A stretch of DNA of 64,000 nucleotides, taken from positions 64,420-128,419 of the forward strand of contig NZ_KQ236748.1 of assembly GCF_001185345.1 (NCBI RefSeq), written 5' to 3'. Both the position numbers and the translations under genes were made by a program. Below the pieces are notes generated by a model. It ran no database searches, had not been told where the DNA came from, and saw only the letters and a list, made by a program, of their open reading frames with translations. Shown here piece after piece: positions 1 through 9,135 of the stretch. The stretch comes from Dorea sp. D27 (lineage in GTDB: Bacteria > Bacillota > Clostridia > Lachnospirales > Lachnospiraceae). Each line of letters begins with the position of its first letter. The stretch's first letter is position 1.

Positions 1-27
1 TCCCCTTTTCGCTTTGGCGTGTCCCTA
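1..27. repeat. Edge of a GGGACAC-type intergenic repeat
   Basis: Read on the minus strand this is TAGGGACACGCC followed by a purine-rich GGGG end. The word TAGGGACAC supplies the TAG stop of the adjacent gene, exactly as a second copy does at 3721-3731 beside the kinase gene. I infer both are ends of one REP-like repeat family; this copy is cut by the window edge. Confidence 0.4.
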
Positions 28-2484
28 TTTTACATATCCGATGTAAGCATGGCCGCTTCCTTGCGTCATTTCATCCATGCTTTCGTATGACGCATTCTTT
101 TTTTCTCCACTCGCCGTATCTACATAGCTTATTGTGCTTTCTGTATAGCCGGTCAGTATTATGGAGGAGGACGCGTTAAGCATCGCTATGACTGGTATGT
201 CCTGGTTGATGACATAGAGCAGTTCTTCTGCAGAGCACCCGGTATAGTCCATCCCTCTGTTCTTCGACAGTTCGTTCATGACGTCTATAGGTGCGTCTCC
301 CGCGTTCAGCCTGTCACGTACTGTTTGGATCTCATTGTCCTTTCCGGTGATTGCATGCTGCAGGTCTCTGTTGCCTCTTTCCCATATATAAGACTGCCGC
401 GCAGACACGACGACGCCATTATATTCATTAGCCTTCTGTATTGCAGCGCCTGCCTTTTCGTATATGCCCTGCAGCTCGCCGTATCCGTATACATAGCACC
501 TATCGGATGCGCCGTCATCATCAAATGTTATGGTAGTCGGATTTTCAAAAAGCACTTGCTTAGGTTTGAGCACTTTTGGCTCTTTGTCAGATATCCCGTC
601 TGCGTAGGTCAGCCTGTATTGCGTCTCCTTTAATTCCGTTACATAAGATTCCGGATAGATATTACTTTCCTCTTTTTCCTCATTGTTCGTAATATAATCG
701 TCTGCGGTGCCTGTATACGCGGCTCCCTCTTTCTTGACTCTGGAGAGGGTAATCATGTTGTCTTCAAATTGTGCGTCCAGCACATATATGCCCTCTTGTT
801 CATATGTCTTAATAACCTTACTCTTGCTGTTTTGTATTTCTATCTTATAAAGAGGTACCACGGTCTCCCCGGAAACCGTTTTTCCTGTATCGGCAGTTTG
901 GGCAACTCCATACACGAAATCATTTTTTACAAAGCCGAGCGGGCGGACAGCCTCTCCATCCTTACATTCCACTTTACGCTTCTTGCCGTTCGCAAAATTG
1001 ATGACCTGTATTTCCGTCGCCTCATTCAGCTTTCCATTCGACTGATATGCAATCATATGTCCGTCGTCAGATACTACATACTGTCCTTCCTGCAGCCCTT
1101 CTACGATGACCTCCTTTGTTTCTTTTCCCTTCTTTTCTACATTTACTTCATAGAGGTTTCCTTCAACCATGACATACAGCATGTCCGTCTCAACATTGTA
1201 GTAGACGAATCTGCCGAGCTCATATACGGCCGTGCCATATGATTTGTCACTAGATATAAATGCCTTCTCCTCCACGGAATTCTGGTCTATATTATAGTAG
1301 TAGATAGCAACGCCCACTTCACCTTCATGCTCTCCCCTGTTCATATAGCCATATACTGCAAATGTCACATTCCCGTCGTCATCTGATGCCAGCAGCTTTA
1401 CTTCATGCTTTGCCGTCAGGCTCCTTATATCCGAATTTTCCGCGTCGGATAAACTAAACACTAGGGAAAGCTCATCTGTATCTTTGTTATAATTCCACAG
1501 CTCGTCTGCCTGCACGAAGGAAACAACGCTGCCATCGTCGCTTACCATATACTGTACGTCGTGTGACGTTATCCCGAGCAGGACTCCTTTCTCGCTGAGC
1601 ACCTTCTTCGTCGGGTCGAAAATCTGCTCCATTGTTCTGTCATAGTCAAGGAGATAGGTTTTCTGAGCGTCTGCAATGTGCCGGACACGGAAGAATTCTT
1701 TCGCCTTATACACATCTTCCTCATTCTCCTCTCCTTTGCAGCGCACTTTATATTCCAGCTGTACGGAAGTGTATGTGCTGTTCGTCTCCTTGATGTACCA
1801 GCGTTCACCGCCCTCCACAGATGGCTCCAGGCTTCCCCATGTAACCTGGTTATAATCAGAATGGATGGTCACATGCTGGAAGGTGGAATTATCTCCTTCT
1901 TCGTTCGGCTCGATTGCAGTACCGATACCAGTCCCTTCTGCCTTAGCCAATGCATTTTCATGAAAGTCGCTGATATAGTTGAGACATTCGGCAACATAAT
2001 CATTGGATGCATCAACGATACGCGTATAAAAATACACCGATTTATCGCCATCCAGGCTAAGCACAATCTCCAATACTCTCTCCTCGGAGAGAAGGTTCTC
2101 CCCGGCCAGTTCCAGACTGACACCTTTTCCCGCCTTTTTCACCTTCTTCTCCAGCAGCTTGTCCTTACCATCCAGCGTGTATACCGTATACTTAAGCCTG
2201 TTGATCTTATTGTCGTATGCCTCGATATTCAAATCAAGCGTCTGTCCCTCAACCGGCGTAATCGTATCTCTCATAGCAGGGATGTCCATTTTCTTGGCAT
2301 AGCCTGACAGCAGATTCACATTAAATCCGTTACAGGAAAAAGATACCTGCGGATATGTCGTGACTCCCATATCCGCTGTCATATTGTCGTTTCCCCGGTT
2401 CGTAAAATAGCTGAATATAAGTACAGCCGCGATAAAGACTGCTAATAATATCCCCGCGTTTATCAATCGGTTTTTTATGTTCAT
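25..2484 (-). CDS. Membrane-anchored propeller-like protein with a degenerate C39-like C-terminus
   Basis: About 819 residues from the ATG at 2484; a GTG one codon upstream is also possible. Residues ~7-27 form one membrane anchor, and most of the rest would lie outside the cell. The middle contains blade-like repeats such as YVVSDDGHMIAYQ and YMVSDDGSVVSF, which suggest a PD40/WD40-type beta-propeller. The last ~120 residues resemble a C39-like peptidase fold (a GDAPIDVMNELSKNRG-like helix, then DIPVIAMLN and IILTGY). I see no catalytic Cys or His at the expected places, so it is probably not an active protease. Its start overlaps the stop of the upstream methyltransferase by 1-4 bp, which indicates translational coupling. 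Function unknown; a sensor or envelope role is plausible beside the kinase. Confidence 0.75.
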   Translation of the reverse strand: MNIKNRLINAGILLAVFIAAVLIFSYFTNRGNDNMTADMGVTTYPQVSFSCNGFNVNLLSGYAKKMDIPAMRDTITPVEGQTLDLNIEAYDNKINRLKYTVYTLDGKDKLLEKKVKKAGKGVSLELAGENLLSEERVLEIVLSLDGDKSVYFYTRIVDASNDYVAECLNYISDFHENALAKAEGTGIGTAIEPNEEGDNSTFQHVTIHSDYNQVTWGSLEPSVEGGERWYIKETNSTYTSVQLEYKVRCKGEENEEDVYKAKEFFRVRHIADAQKTYLLDYDRTMEQIFDPTKKVLSEKGVLLGITSHDVQYMVSDDGSVVSFVQADELWNYNKDTDELSLVFSLSDAENSDIRSLTAKHEVKLLASDDDGNVTFAVYGYMNRGEHEGEVGVAIYYYNIDQNSVEEKAFISSDKSYGTAVYELGRFVYYNVETDMLYVMVEGNLYEVNVEKKGKETKEVIVEGLQEGQYVVSDDGHMIAYQSNGKLNEATEIQVINFANGKKRKVECKDGEAVRPLGFVKNDFVYGVAQTADTGKTVSGETVVPLYKIEIQNSKSKVIKTYEQEGIYVLDAQFEDNMITLSRVKKEGAAYTGTADDYITNNEEKEESNIYPESYVTELKETQYRLTYADGISDKEPKVLKPKQVLFENPTTITFDDDGASDRCYVYGYGELQGIYEKAGAAIQKANEYNGVVVSARQSYIWERGNRDLQHAITGKDNEIQTVRDRLNAGDAPIDVMNELSKNRGMDYTGCSAEELLYVINQDIPVIAMLNASSSIILTGYTESTISYVDTASGEKKNASYESMDEMTQGSGHAYIGYVK

Positions 2485-3635
2485 CACAGTTCCCCTTTTT
2501 CATCTAACAACCTGCCTAAGGCTGGTGATACATGAAGAAATCCTTCACATATATCTATTGTATCCTGATTCTCCCCTTTTCTTCCTGTCTTTACTGCACG
2601 AATCAAAATATTTTTCGGCGTGTGCTCCATGTCTATAAATTCCAGAATCTGGGCGTCGTAGCCCTCCCGTTCCAGATATTGCGCACGCAGACCGTCTGTG
2701 ACAAGGGCTGCAAAGCGCTCTTTCAGAAGTCCGTAATTCATTACCGGCCCAAGCACATCATTCTTCATCTGAGCATTCAGTTCATGCTGGCAGCACGGAA
2801 CAGACAGGATAACTTTTGCATCCCAACGAACGGCCTTTGCCAACGCAAAATCTGTAGCGGTGTCGCAGGCATGAAGGGTGACGACCATATCCACCTTCTC
2901 CACTCCTGTATAATCCGCAATGTTCCCCTCTAAAAAACGGAGCTTGCTGTAACCATATTTTTCACTTAATTCATTGCAGCTTCGGATAACATCGCTTTTT
3001 AAATCCAGACCGATAATCCTGACATCGTATCCCTTCAGCTCATGCAGGTAATAATACATCGCAAAGGTCAGGTAGGATTTTCCACACCCGAAGTCAAGAA
3101 TCGTAACCTCTCTTCCTCTGTCAAGCTGAGGGAGTATATCTTCGATAAACTCAAGAAAACGATTAATCTGACGAAATTTATCAAATCTGGATTTTATAAC
3201 TTTGCCTTCCTCTGTCATAACCCCCAGGTCTATCAGGAACGGAACCGGTATCCCTTCCTTCAGGATATACTGTTTTTGTCTGTTATGGCTTATATCCACG
3301 GGTAGGGGCCCCTTTTTCCGTATTTTCCTCTTAACAGTAGCTTTCCCCTTCTTGCTTATGAGCACAGTATACAGCGCTTCCGTGGTTTCAAGCTGCATCT
3401 GTTTCATAGACTCCATCTGCCCCGCAATGACATTCACGGCCTCTCCCTTGTCCACATTCTGATGAAACACCTGGTTCCCCTTGAACATCTCAAGCTGAAC
3501 CATCCGTTCACCCTTAATCAGAACCAGGCGGGCCTTCACTTTGGACCATCCTTCCTTCGTTTTCGGATTACTCAATACAGCATGTATAAACATATCATTT
3601 AAGTTTTCAGCTAATAGCTTTTTTATCTCTTCCAT
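2484..3635 (-). CDS. Class I SAM-dependent methyltransferase
   Basis: 383 residues from the ATG at 3635 (MEEIKKLL). A further 20 in-frame codons upstream reach into a palindromic repeat and are unlikely to be translated. The SAM-binding motif ILDFGCGKSYLTF is near residue 180, followed by IIGLDLK (acidic end of strand 2), DMVVTLHACDTATD and LSVPCCQHELN. This pattern fits the Methyltransf_32-type family found in clostridia; the substrate is unknown (RNA or protein are both possible). The N-terminal ~120 residues form a separate domain. It is the first gene of a two-gene unit with the downstream 819-residue membrane protein, with overlapping stop and start. Confidence 0.8.
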   Translation of the reverse strand: MEEIKKLLAENLNDMFIHAVLSNPKTKEGWSKVKARLVLIKGERMVQLEMFKGNQVFHQNVDKGEAVNVIAGQMESMKQMQLETTEALYTVLISKKGKATVKRKIRKKGPLPVDISHNRQKQYILKEGIPVPFLIDLGVMTEEGKVIKSRFDKFRQINRFLEFIEDILPQLDRGREVTILDFGCGKSYLTFAMYYYLHELKGYDVRIIGLDLKSDVIRSCNELSEKYGYSKLRFLEGNIADYTGVEKVDMVVTLHACDTATDFALAKAVRWDAKVILSVPCCQHELNAQMKNDVLGPVMNYGLLKERFAALVTDGLRAQYLEREGYDAQILEFIDMEHTPKNILIRAVKTGRKGENQDTIDICEGFLHVSPALGRLLDEKGEL

Positions 3636-3669
3636 AATAGTATATTGTACTGTTTTTTCCACATATAAG

Positions 3670-3731
3670 CAAGTTGGGGACGGGGTTTTTTTCAAAAACC
3701 CCCGTCCCCAACTTGAATCATGGTGTCCCTA
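3670..3731. repeat. REP-like palindrome GGGGACGGGG with TAGGGACAC end
   Basis: A long inverted repeat (arms CAAGTTGGGGACGGGG and CCCCGTCCCCAACTTG around an A/T-rich loop, 3670-3715) is followed by a TAGGGACACCA word that provides the stop codon of the kinase gene. The hairpin could also stop transcription between kinase and methyltransferase. REP-like intergenic palindromes of this GGGGAC type, mobilised by Y1 transposases, are known in clostridia; assignment to that class is inference. Confidence 0.65.
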
Positions 3732-6374
3732 ATTCGTTTCACCCTGTCCCTCTTCGTTTTCCGTAACCTTTTCAACCCGCGGGAAGGTAATTGTCACTTT
3801 GAACAAATCTCCGTCGAGATACAGATCGAAGGTGCCGCCCTGCATCGTCGTCAGGCTTTTCGCAATGGACAGTCCGAGTCCGCTGCCTTCCGTGCTTCTC
3901 GACACGTCACCGCGCAGGAATCGTTCTGTCAGCTCATCCGCAGTAAAGTTAAGCGGCTGATCTGATATATTTTTCAGACTGAAGATTACGGTCACGTCCG
4001 TAACGCTCAGGTCCGCATAAATACGGGTACCTTCCATCGCGTATTTTGCCGCGTTGTTGTATATGTTTTCAAGTACGCGCCACATGCGGCGTCCATCAGC
4101 ATGTATGATGGCCTCCCCTTCCGGCAGGTTCAAGACTTCATTTAGATTTCTCTCGGTAAACTTCTCTTCAAATTCTCCGCTCGTCTGCTGTATCATTTCT
4201 ACAAGATTGATATTCATTAAGTCAAGCGTTATATTGCCGGAACTTACTTTGGACGCCTCGACGACATCTTCCGTCAATGTTTTCAGCCGCTGTGCCTTTG
4301 TCTCCAGAACTTCCAGATATCTCTGTATCTTTGGATCGTCCAGATGTTCCATTTTGAGCAGGTCAATATAGTTAATAATGGAAGTGAGCGGTGTCTTGAT
4401 ATCATGGGATACGTTAGTAATCAAATCTGTCTTCAGCCGCTCGCTCTTCATGCTTTCTTCCAATGCGGCATCCAGGCCTTCGCCGATGGTATTCACCCGT
4501 TCCGCCAGCATGAGCTGTTCGCCTTTCAGACCGTCAAGCGGTATCTTATAATTGACTTCGCCTGCAGAAATGTGTTCTATGCCCGACCTGATCTTCTGTC
4601 TGGCAATGGACATCCGTACCAGATAGATGAATGCCACAGCCTCCACGACCAGCATCGACAGGAACCAGAACCAGTTTACAATCGCGCCGCTCAGCACTGC
4701 AAGCCAGTGTACAAACCCAAACAGCAAAAACAGTATAACCGTCTTCCACACGAAGTGCATGTTGACAAACAACTGTTTGACAAAGCTGAACAGGCCCTTT
4801 ACGATACTGTTATTCCACACCGTTCTCGCCTTGATTCTGCGGACAAGGCTCATATATCCAATCAAGAACAGGCCGCATGTGTAGGCGGCAACGATGCCGC
4901 TTCGCACGACGCCGGGCATGGCATTATAGCTGTATACGGCCAGCGCATACGTATCGCCATAATCCGGAACCTGGCCGGTAAAATAATCTGAAATACCGCT
5001 TCCCACCAGCAGTACAGGCCCAATCCACAGCAAAATGACGAATGCGGCCGCAAGTTCCGTCTTCCACCTGTCAAACCAGTTTAAATGCAGCTCTTCATCT
5101 CTGACACTCCTGCCCGCAATAATTGTCAGCCATACGATTCCTGCCAAAAACAGAACGGCAGCGGACAATCCAAGTATCGCTGTCACCTGAATCCGCGAGC
5201 CATACTTTTCAAATATCCTGTTCTGTGAATAGAAACTGTCCTGAATCGGATATGATGTGTCCACACCTACCGCATAGACAAAATTCTCTTGTGCAGGTCC
5301 GCTGTACTGTACCAGATCCTTCCATGTGGATGCGTCTTCGTTATCCATGTTAGATTCATAATCAGACAGCTTCGGCTTCACGATGAGGTATTTTCCACTT
5401 TTGGTTATTGTTTCCAGGTTTTTGTCCAGTTTGTTAAAGTCCTTAAGTTCTTCTTTATTCGTATAGACCTTCTTGGCAGCCATATCTGCATACAGGTAGA
5501 CAAGGTTCGTGTCGCCCTCTCTCCAGCTGCTTTCCAGCGCCTCATAAGTCTGGATGCGATCAAAGATCGTATAGACGCTGTTCTCAAGCATCTGGAAGAT
5601 ATCATTGAGCTTACCGTTCCAGTTTGAATTGCTGTTGGCAATTTCAAGCAGATTCGCAGCTCCGATTGGTGCGTATTTTTCTTCTATCTGATATCCGTCA
5701 TAGTTCCAGCAGTCTATAAACTCAATCTTCCCCTCCCGGTTCTGGAGCCCTTTGAATTTGGATTCTGTCTCAGTGCTGTACTGAACCTCGCTGCGTCCAC
5801 CGTTGCGCAGTTCATACAGAATCTGGTCAGAAGTGACTTCCTCGCCGTTGCTGTTGCTCGCAATGACAAAGCTCAGCTCTCCGTCATTGATCAGCTTCTC
5901 TAATTCTGTAAAATAGTAATACCGAAATGTACCATCCGACCTCTTGCAAACTATTATCGGCTCTTGATTGTCGTTATCGGCTACGACATTACCGTCCGAA
6001 TACGCTGTCCCTTCCGCCCATTTTCTCAGGTCTCCAAGCTTATAAGCGAGGCCGCTGCTGTTTTTGTTGCTGATTTTGTTATTTTCATAGAATTCCTTTA
6101 TGTCCACCACGCGTTCAGGGTCAAATTTACCCTCTGTCTCAAAGAGCCCCCGCGTGTCTATACCTTCGAGAATTTCAGACGTCGCTGACTGCAGCTGCCC
6201 GCTGAAAGCTGTAGAATCCTCAAATTTCCTGGCTGTGTGCCCTGAAAACAAATCCCCCACCAAAGCAGGGTACGTCAGGACCCAGACCAGGCTGGCCACC
6301 GCCACGACTGCCAGGACATGCTCCGCAACGATCAATATCCCTTTCGTCAGGCTGGTCTTATACCATTGATTCAT
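3729..6374 (-). CDS. Sensor histidine kinase
   Basis: 881 residues. One membrane segment at ~12-40 is followed by a ~350-residue extracytoplasmic sensor region. About five to six more hydrophobic segments (~395-620) come next, then a HAMP-like linker and the kinase core. The H-box NVSHDIKTPLTSIINY places the phospho-accepting His near residue 660. The N-box (ENIYNNAAKYA) and G-box (GSGLGLSIAKS) are intact. It starts 12 bp after the stop of the response regulator gene, so the two form an operon and act as a pair. The last residues (EGQGETN) are encoded inside a REP-like repeat that supplies the stop codon, so the original C-terminus may have been altered. The signal sensed is not evident. Confidence 0.9.
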   Translation of the reverse strand: MNQWYKTSLTKGILIVAEHVLAVVAVASLVWVLTYPALVGDLFSGHTARKFEDSTAFSGQLQSATSEILEGIDTRGLFETEGKFDPERVVDIKEFYENNKISNKNSSGLAYKLGDLRKWAEGTAYSDGNVVADNDNQEPIIVCKRSDGTFRYYYFTELEKLINDGELSFVIASNSNGEEVTSDQILYELRNGGRSEVQYSTETESKFKGLQNREGKIEFIDCWNYDGYQIEEKYAPIGAANLLEIANSNSNWNGKLNDIFQMLENSVYTIFDRIQTYEALESSWREGDTNLVYLYADMAAKKVYTNKEELKDFNKLDKNLETITKSGKYLIVKPKLSDYESNMDNEDASTWKDLVQYSGPAQENFVYAVGVDTSYPIQDSFYSQNRIFEKYGSRIQVTAILGLSAAVLFLAGIVWLTIIAGRSVRDEELHLNWFDRWKTELAAAFVILLWIGPVLLVGSGISDYFTGQVPDYGDTYALAVYSYNAMPGVVRSGIVAAYTCGLFLIGYMSLVRRIKARTVWNNSIVKGLFSFVKQLFVNMHFVWKTVILFLLFGFVHWLAVLSGAIVNWFWFLSMLVVEAVAFIYLVRMSIARQKIRSGIEHISAGEVNYKIPLDGLKGEQLMLAERVNTIGEGLDAALEESMKSERLKTDLITNVSHDIKTPLTSIINYIDLLKMEHLDDPKIQRYLEVLETKAQRLKTLTEDVVEASKVSSGNITLDLMNINLVEMIQQTSGEFEEKFTERNLNEVLNLPEGEAIIHADGRRMWRVLENIYNNAAKYAMEGTRIYADLSVTDVTVIFSLKNISDQPLNFTADELTERFLRGDVSRSTEGSGLGLSIAKSLTTMQGGTFDLYLDGDLFKVTITFPRVEKVTENEEGQGETN

Positions 6375-6386
6375 ATAAACTCCCTT

Positions 6387-7082
6387 CTAAAGTTTCTCCA
6401 CCTTATACCCGACCCCCCAGACTACTTTCAGGTAGCGCGGCTCCTTCGGATTGATTTCTATCTTCTCTCTTATATGTCTGATATGTACCGCTACCGTGTT
6501 ATCTACGCCTATGGCGTCTTCATTCCAGATATTTTCATATATCTGGTCAATGGAGAACACTTTTCCCTGATTTTTAACGAGTAATAATAAAATGTTATAT
6601 TCGATCGGGGTAAGCTTTACCAGCTCACCGTCAACCGTGACCTCCTTGAGGTCATCATTGATAGACAAGCCTCCAACCTCATATACCGCCTGGCTTTCAC
6701 CACTAACCGTGCTTCCAAGCTGCGTATATCTGCGCAGTTGAGATTTGACTCTTGCCACAAGCTCCAGCGGGTTGAATGGTTTCGTCACATAATCATCTGC
6801 TCCCACATTGAGCCCAAGTATCTTATCTGCGTCTTCCGACTTGGCAGACAGGATAATAATCGGCATATTATTCTGTTCCCGTATCTTAAGGGTGGCTCTG
6901 ATACCGTCAAGCCTTGGCATCATGACATCGATAATCAGCAGGTCTACCTTCTCCGACTTCAGCACTTTCAGCGCTTCTTCTCCGTCATATGCTTTTAATA
7001 CGTCATAACCTTCCTGTGTCAAATATATATCGATTGCTTCCACAATCTCTCTGTCATCATCACATACTAATATTTTAGACAT
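6387..7082 (-). CDS. OmpR/PhoB-family response regulator
   Basis: 231 residues. I chose the ATG at 7082 (MSKILVCDDD) because GGAGG lies 8 bp upstream; the ATG two codons earlier is too close to it. The receiver domain shows the acidic pocket (CDDD), the phospho-acceptor Asp in LLIIDVMMP and the switch Lys in VTKPF. The C-terminal winged helix (residues ~130-230) has the typical HIRHIREKI recognition region and ends GVGYKVEKL. It is the partner of the downstream histidine kinase. Direct repeats just upstream suggest autoregulation. Confidence 0.93.
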   Translation of the reverse strand: MSKILVCDDDREIVEAIDIYLTQEGYDVLKAYDGEEALKVLKSEKVDLLIIDVMMPRLDGIRATLKIREQNNMPIIILSAKSEDADKILGLNVGADDYVTKPFNPLELVARVKSQLRRYTQLGSTVSGESQAVYEVGGLSINDDLKEVTVDGELVKLTPIEYNILLLLVKNQGKVFSIDQIYENIWNEDAIGVDNTVAVHIRHIREKIEINPKEPRYLKVVWGVGYKVEKL

Positions 7083-7100
7083 TTTCATCACCTCCCTTAT

Positions 7101-7153
7101 ACTATACAAGATTAACAGAGAATTTTTAAGAGCTTCGACAGAAATTTCTTAAG
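7101..7153 (-). promoter_or_regulatory. Response-regulator promoter with direct repeats
   Basis: On the minus strand CTTAAGAAATTTCTG and CTCTTAAAAATTCTCTG repeat with a ~23-bp period (two helical turns), followed by a TATAGT -10 element. The layout fits OmpR-family autoregulation. The segment also contains TGTCGAA (7134-7140), which matches the Spo0A box but is short enough to occur by chance. Confidence 0.5.
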
Positions 7154-7161
7154 ATTATATG

Positions 7162-7195
7162 AAAAAGGCCCAAATCCTCGAAGGATTCAGGCCTT
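7162..7195 (-). terminator. Rho-independent terminator of the candidate RNA
   Basis: On the minus strand AAGGCCTGAATCC pairs with GGATTTGGGCCTT around a TTCGA loop and is followed by TTTTTC. It lies 80 bp before the response regulator start, so it either ends the upstream RNA or acts as an attenuator for the regulator gene. Confidence 0.7.
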
Positions 7196-7553
7196 GATAC
7201 CAGCCGGAAAGCAATGGTCCGGCCAGATAAGATAATGCGGCTTCCTATCCAAAGACAAATAGACAGAATACCAGTTCCCGCTGCATGTGCTTACAGGGCT
7301 GCGTCACAGGCAGCCACCGGTATCCGCGCTATTTCTATTTCTCCGCCCGGAGAAGAACCACGTCCTGGATATGGACAAATTCCCAGTTTCATCCCATAGC
7401 ATCATCAGATTCCAAAATCAAGCAGCAAAACCAGCCTTTTGGCCTTCATGCACAGCCATGTCCCCGGACTAACCATTTTCCCCGCTGTCCTCACCAGATA
7501 CCCCGGTCCCCTCCGGACCGATATTTATATCCCCAGATGAGCCCACATTATCT
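7162..7553 (-). ncRNA. Candidate ~390-nt structured RNA or long leader
   Basis: A consensus-like promoter (7560-7588) and a strong terminator (7162-7195) bracket this stretch on the minus strand, with no open reading frame of reasonable length between them. It is more GC-rich than nearby intergenic DNA and folds locally. GGTCC/GGACC, TTCTCC/GGAGAA, GGCTGC/GCAGCC (nested inside an ATACCGG/CTGGTAT stem) and CCGGA/TCCGG hairpins are all visible. I looked for RNase P, tmRNA, SRP, T-box and common riboswitch signatures and did not find them. It may be a stand-alone RNA or a leader of the response regulator gene. Confidence 0.5.
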
Positions 7554-7559
7554 TTCTAT

Positions 7560-7588
7560 ATAATAACGTGCTTTTATCTACTTAACAA
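7560..7588 (-). promoter_or_regulatory. Sigma-A promoter of the candidate RNA
   Basis: TTGTTA (7583-7588) and TATTAT (7560-7565) on the minus strand are separated by exactly 17 bp. Transcription would begin near 7553. Confidence 0.6.
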
Positions 7589-7621
7589 TATTTTTATGTC
7601 ACATAATAATATTTTAATGAT

Positions 7622-8599
7622 TTATACCCTGATTGTCGTACCCGCATATATAAGATTTGGATTGGAAATACCGTTCAGCCTCTGAAGTTCCGCTACGGTG
7701 GTGCCAAAACGAAGCGCTATACCGCTGAGCGTATCACCGGGCTTTATAGTATAATATCTCGCAGACGTTTCCTGATACCCGACCGGTATCCTTATTTCCT
7801 GCCCCGGGAATATCAGGTTGGGATTCTCTATATCGTTATAGGAAGCAAGCGTCTCGTACGTCGTCCCATATCTGGCCGCAATACTGCTCAAATTATCTCC
7901 CGGCCTTACCGTATATATAATTACATCCGTCGGGGAGGAGGTCGGAGGTACTGGCGTCGTGACTTCCCGGTTCATTTTATTGAGACCGGCCCGGGAGATG
8001 ACATTTGCCAGATCATAATACGCAATATTCTGGTCTACATTGCCCGAAATGCCGCTGAGGCGCCCTGCATCACTGTACTGCCATATTGCCATGTCCCGGA
8101 TAGACGGCTGGGAAGCATACTGTGCATACCACAATGCGTATTTCTGCCTTAAGGATGCATCAAACATACGATTCAGAAAGTCCAGGTTGCTGTAGTACAT
8201 GGCAAAATATCCAAGCTGTTCGACCCTGCTGCAAAACGCCGTGACGAGGCTGGTGGCCAGCTGCTTTGTTACCGTCACCCCCTGGCCCGCAGCGTAATTT
8301 ACAGATGCATATTCAAAATCGAAGCATACGGGATACTGCACTTCATAATCTTCTATCGCCTGTATACAGTAATCAGCCTCTTTCCTGGCCATATCTTCTG
8401 TATATGCATAGGAGAACCAGTATACGCCAAACGGAATCCCTAAACGGTTGCATTCCTCCGCATTCCTTCTAAATTCCGGGTCAGGGTTGCCCTGTCCATA
8501 TCCGGCACGTATCATTACAAATTGGGTCCCGGAGCCTTTCACATCCGTCCAGTTGATACTGCCTTGAAATTCACTTACATCTATTCCATGAATGCTCAT
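7622..8599 (-). CDS. GH25 lysozyme with two LysM domains
   Basis: 325 residues from the ATG at 8599, with GAGGT 7 bp upstream. The GH25 catalytic domain covers residues ~1-200, beginning GIDVSEFQG (first catalytic Asp) with the acidic FDFEY strand near residue 115. Two LysM peptidoglycan-binding domains follow ([17 protein letters not shown] and [18 protein letters not shown]) separated by a Thr/Pro-rich linker. It would cleave the NAM-NAG bond of peptidoglycan. No signal peptide is visible, as is common in clostridial GH25-LysM proteins. It lies outside the prophage and is probably a host autolysin. Confidence 0.92.
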   Translation of the reverse strand: MSIHGIDVSEFQGSINWTDVKGSGTQFVMIRAGYGQGNPDPEFRRNAEECNRLGIPFGVYWFSYAYTEDMARKEADYCIQAIEDYEVQYPVCFDFEYASVNYAAGQGVTVTKQLATSLVTAFCSRVEQLGYFAMYYSNLDFLNRMFDASLRQKYALWYAQYASQPSIRDMAIWQYSDAGRLSGISGNVDQNIAYYDLANVISRAGLNKMNREVTTPVPPTSSPTDVIIYTVRPGDNLSSIAARYGTTYETLASYNDIENPNLIFPGQEIRIPVGYQETSARYYTIKPGDTLSGIALRFGTTVAELQRLNGISNPNLIYAGTTIRV

Positions 8600-8650
8600 A
8601 TCATTTACCTCAATACTTTTTTATTATTTTATGCTACGTTTTGAATAATG

Positions 8651-8657
8651 TGTCGAA
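8651..8657 (+). promoter_or_regulatory. Exact match to the Spo0A box
   Basis: TGTCGAA followed by A lies 94 bp upstream of a gene encoding a standalone Spo0A DNA-binding domain. The 7-mer is expected several times by chance in a window of this size, so this is suggestive only. Confidence 0.3.
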
Positions 8658-8750
8658 ACTTAAAACCCTATGAGTTATGATATATCTGGTGTGCTCAGCC
8701 ACATCAGAAGTTTTTCAATGTGAGGTTTATCTGTATGGGGGAAAGTTACC

Positions 8751-9095
8751 ATGAAAGAACAAAAGATCCAACGATTGGTCCGCTCGCTGGGTATTGGTGC
8801 AACTTACCGGGGATACCGCTATCTTAATTATGGTATTCAACTATGTATGCAAGATGAAAATTATCTTCTGTCCGTCAGCAAACTGCTCTATCCTCAGATA
8901 GCCAAAGAATATCAGGCTACAAGCAGCAGTGTGGAACGGGATATTCGTACTGTCATCAACGTCTGTTGGGAGAAAGGGAACCGGCAGCTCCTTAAGGAGA
9001 TATCCCTGCGCCCATTATATGCCAGGCCGACGTCTAGTGTATTTCTGGATATACTGGTCGACTATCTGAGAGATCGCTGCACGGATAAAAAGTAG
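8751..9095 (+). CDS. Standalone Spo0A C-terminal-domain protein (copy A)
   Basis: 114 residues that match only the DNA-binding half of Spo0A; there is no receiver domain. The stretch YLLSVSKLLYPQIAKEYQATSSSVERDIRTVINVCW corresponds to the helix-turn-helix region of Spo0A_C, and the KGNRQLLKEI motif is shared with two other copies in this window (34853-35179 and 53822-54157). Copy A is the most divergent. The ribosome site is weak (GGGGGAAAG). A terminator follows the gene. Before the prophage inserted, it lay ~190 bp upstream of, and in the same direction as, the first sRNA copy. Its DNA target is unknown; a 0A-box-like site is plausible. Confidence 0.85.
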   Translation: MKEQKIQRLVRSLGIGATYRGYRYLNYGIQLCMQDENYLLSVSKLLYPQIAKEYQATSSSVERDIRTVINVCWEKGNRQLLKEISLRPLYARPTSSVFLDILVDYLRDRCTDKK

Positions 9096-9135
9096 CACAA
9101 CAGCTCAGCAGAACTTTCCTTTACCCTCAGTGACG

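Noticed and set aside
7134..7140. TGTCGAA as proof of Spo0A control of the two-component system
   Set aside because: A 7-base word is expected about eight times by chance on both strands of a 64-kb window.
7162..7553. RNase P, tmRNA, SRP RNA, T-box or common riboswitch in the ncRNA region
   Set aside because: None of their conserved cores (for example GAGGAAAGTCC/ACAGAA, GGTTCGAATCC at a tmRNA 3' end, or the T-box GGTGG) is present on either strand.
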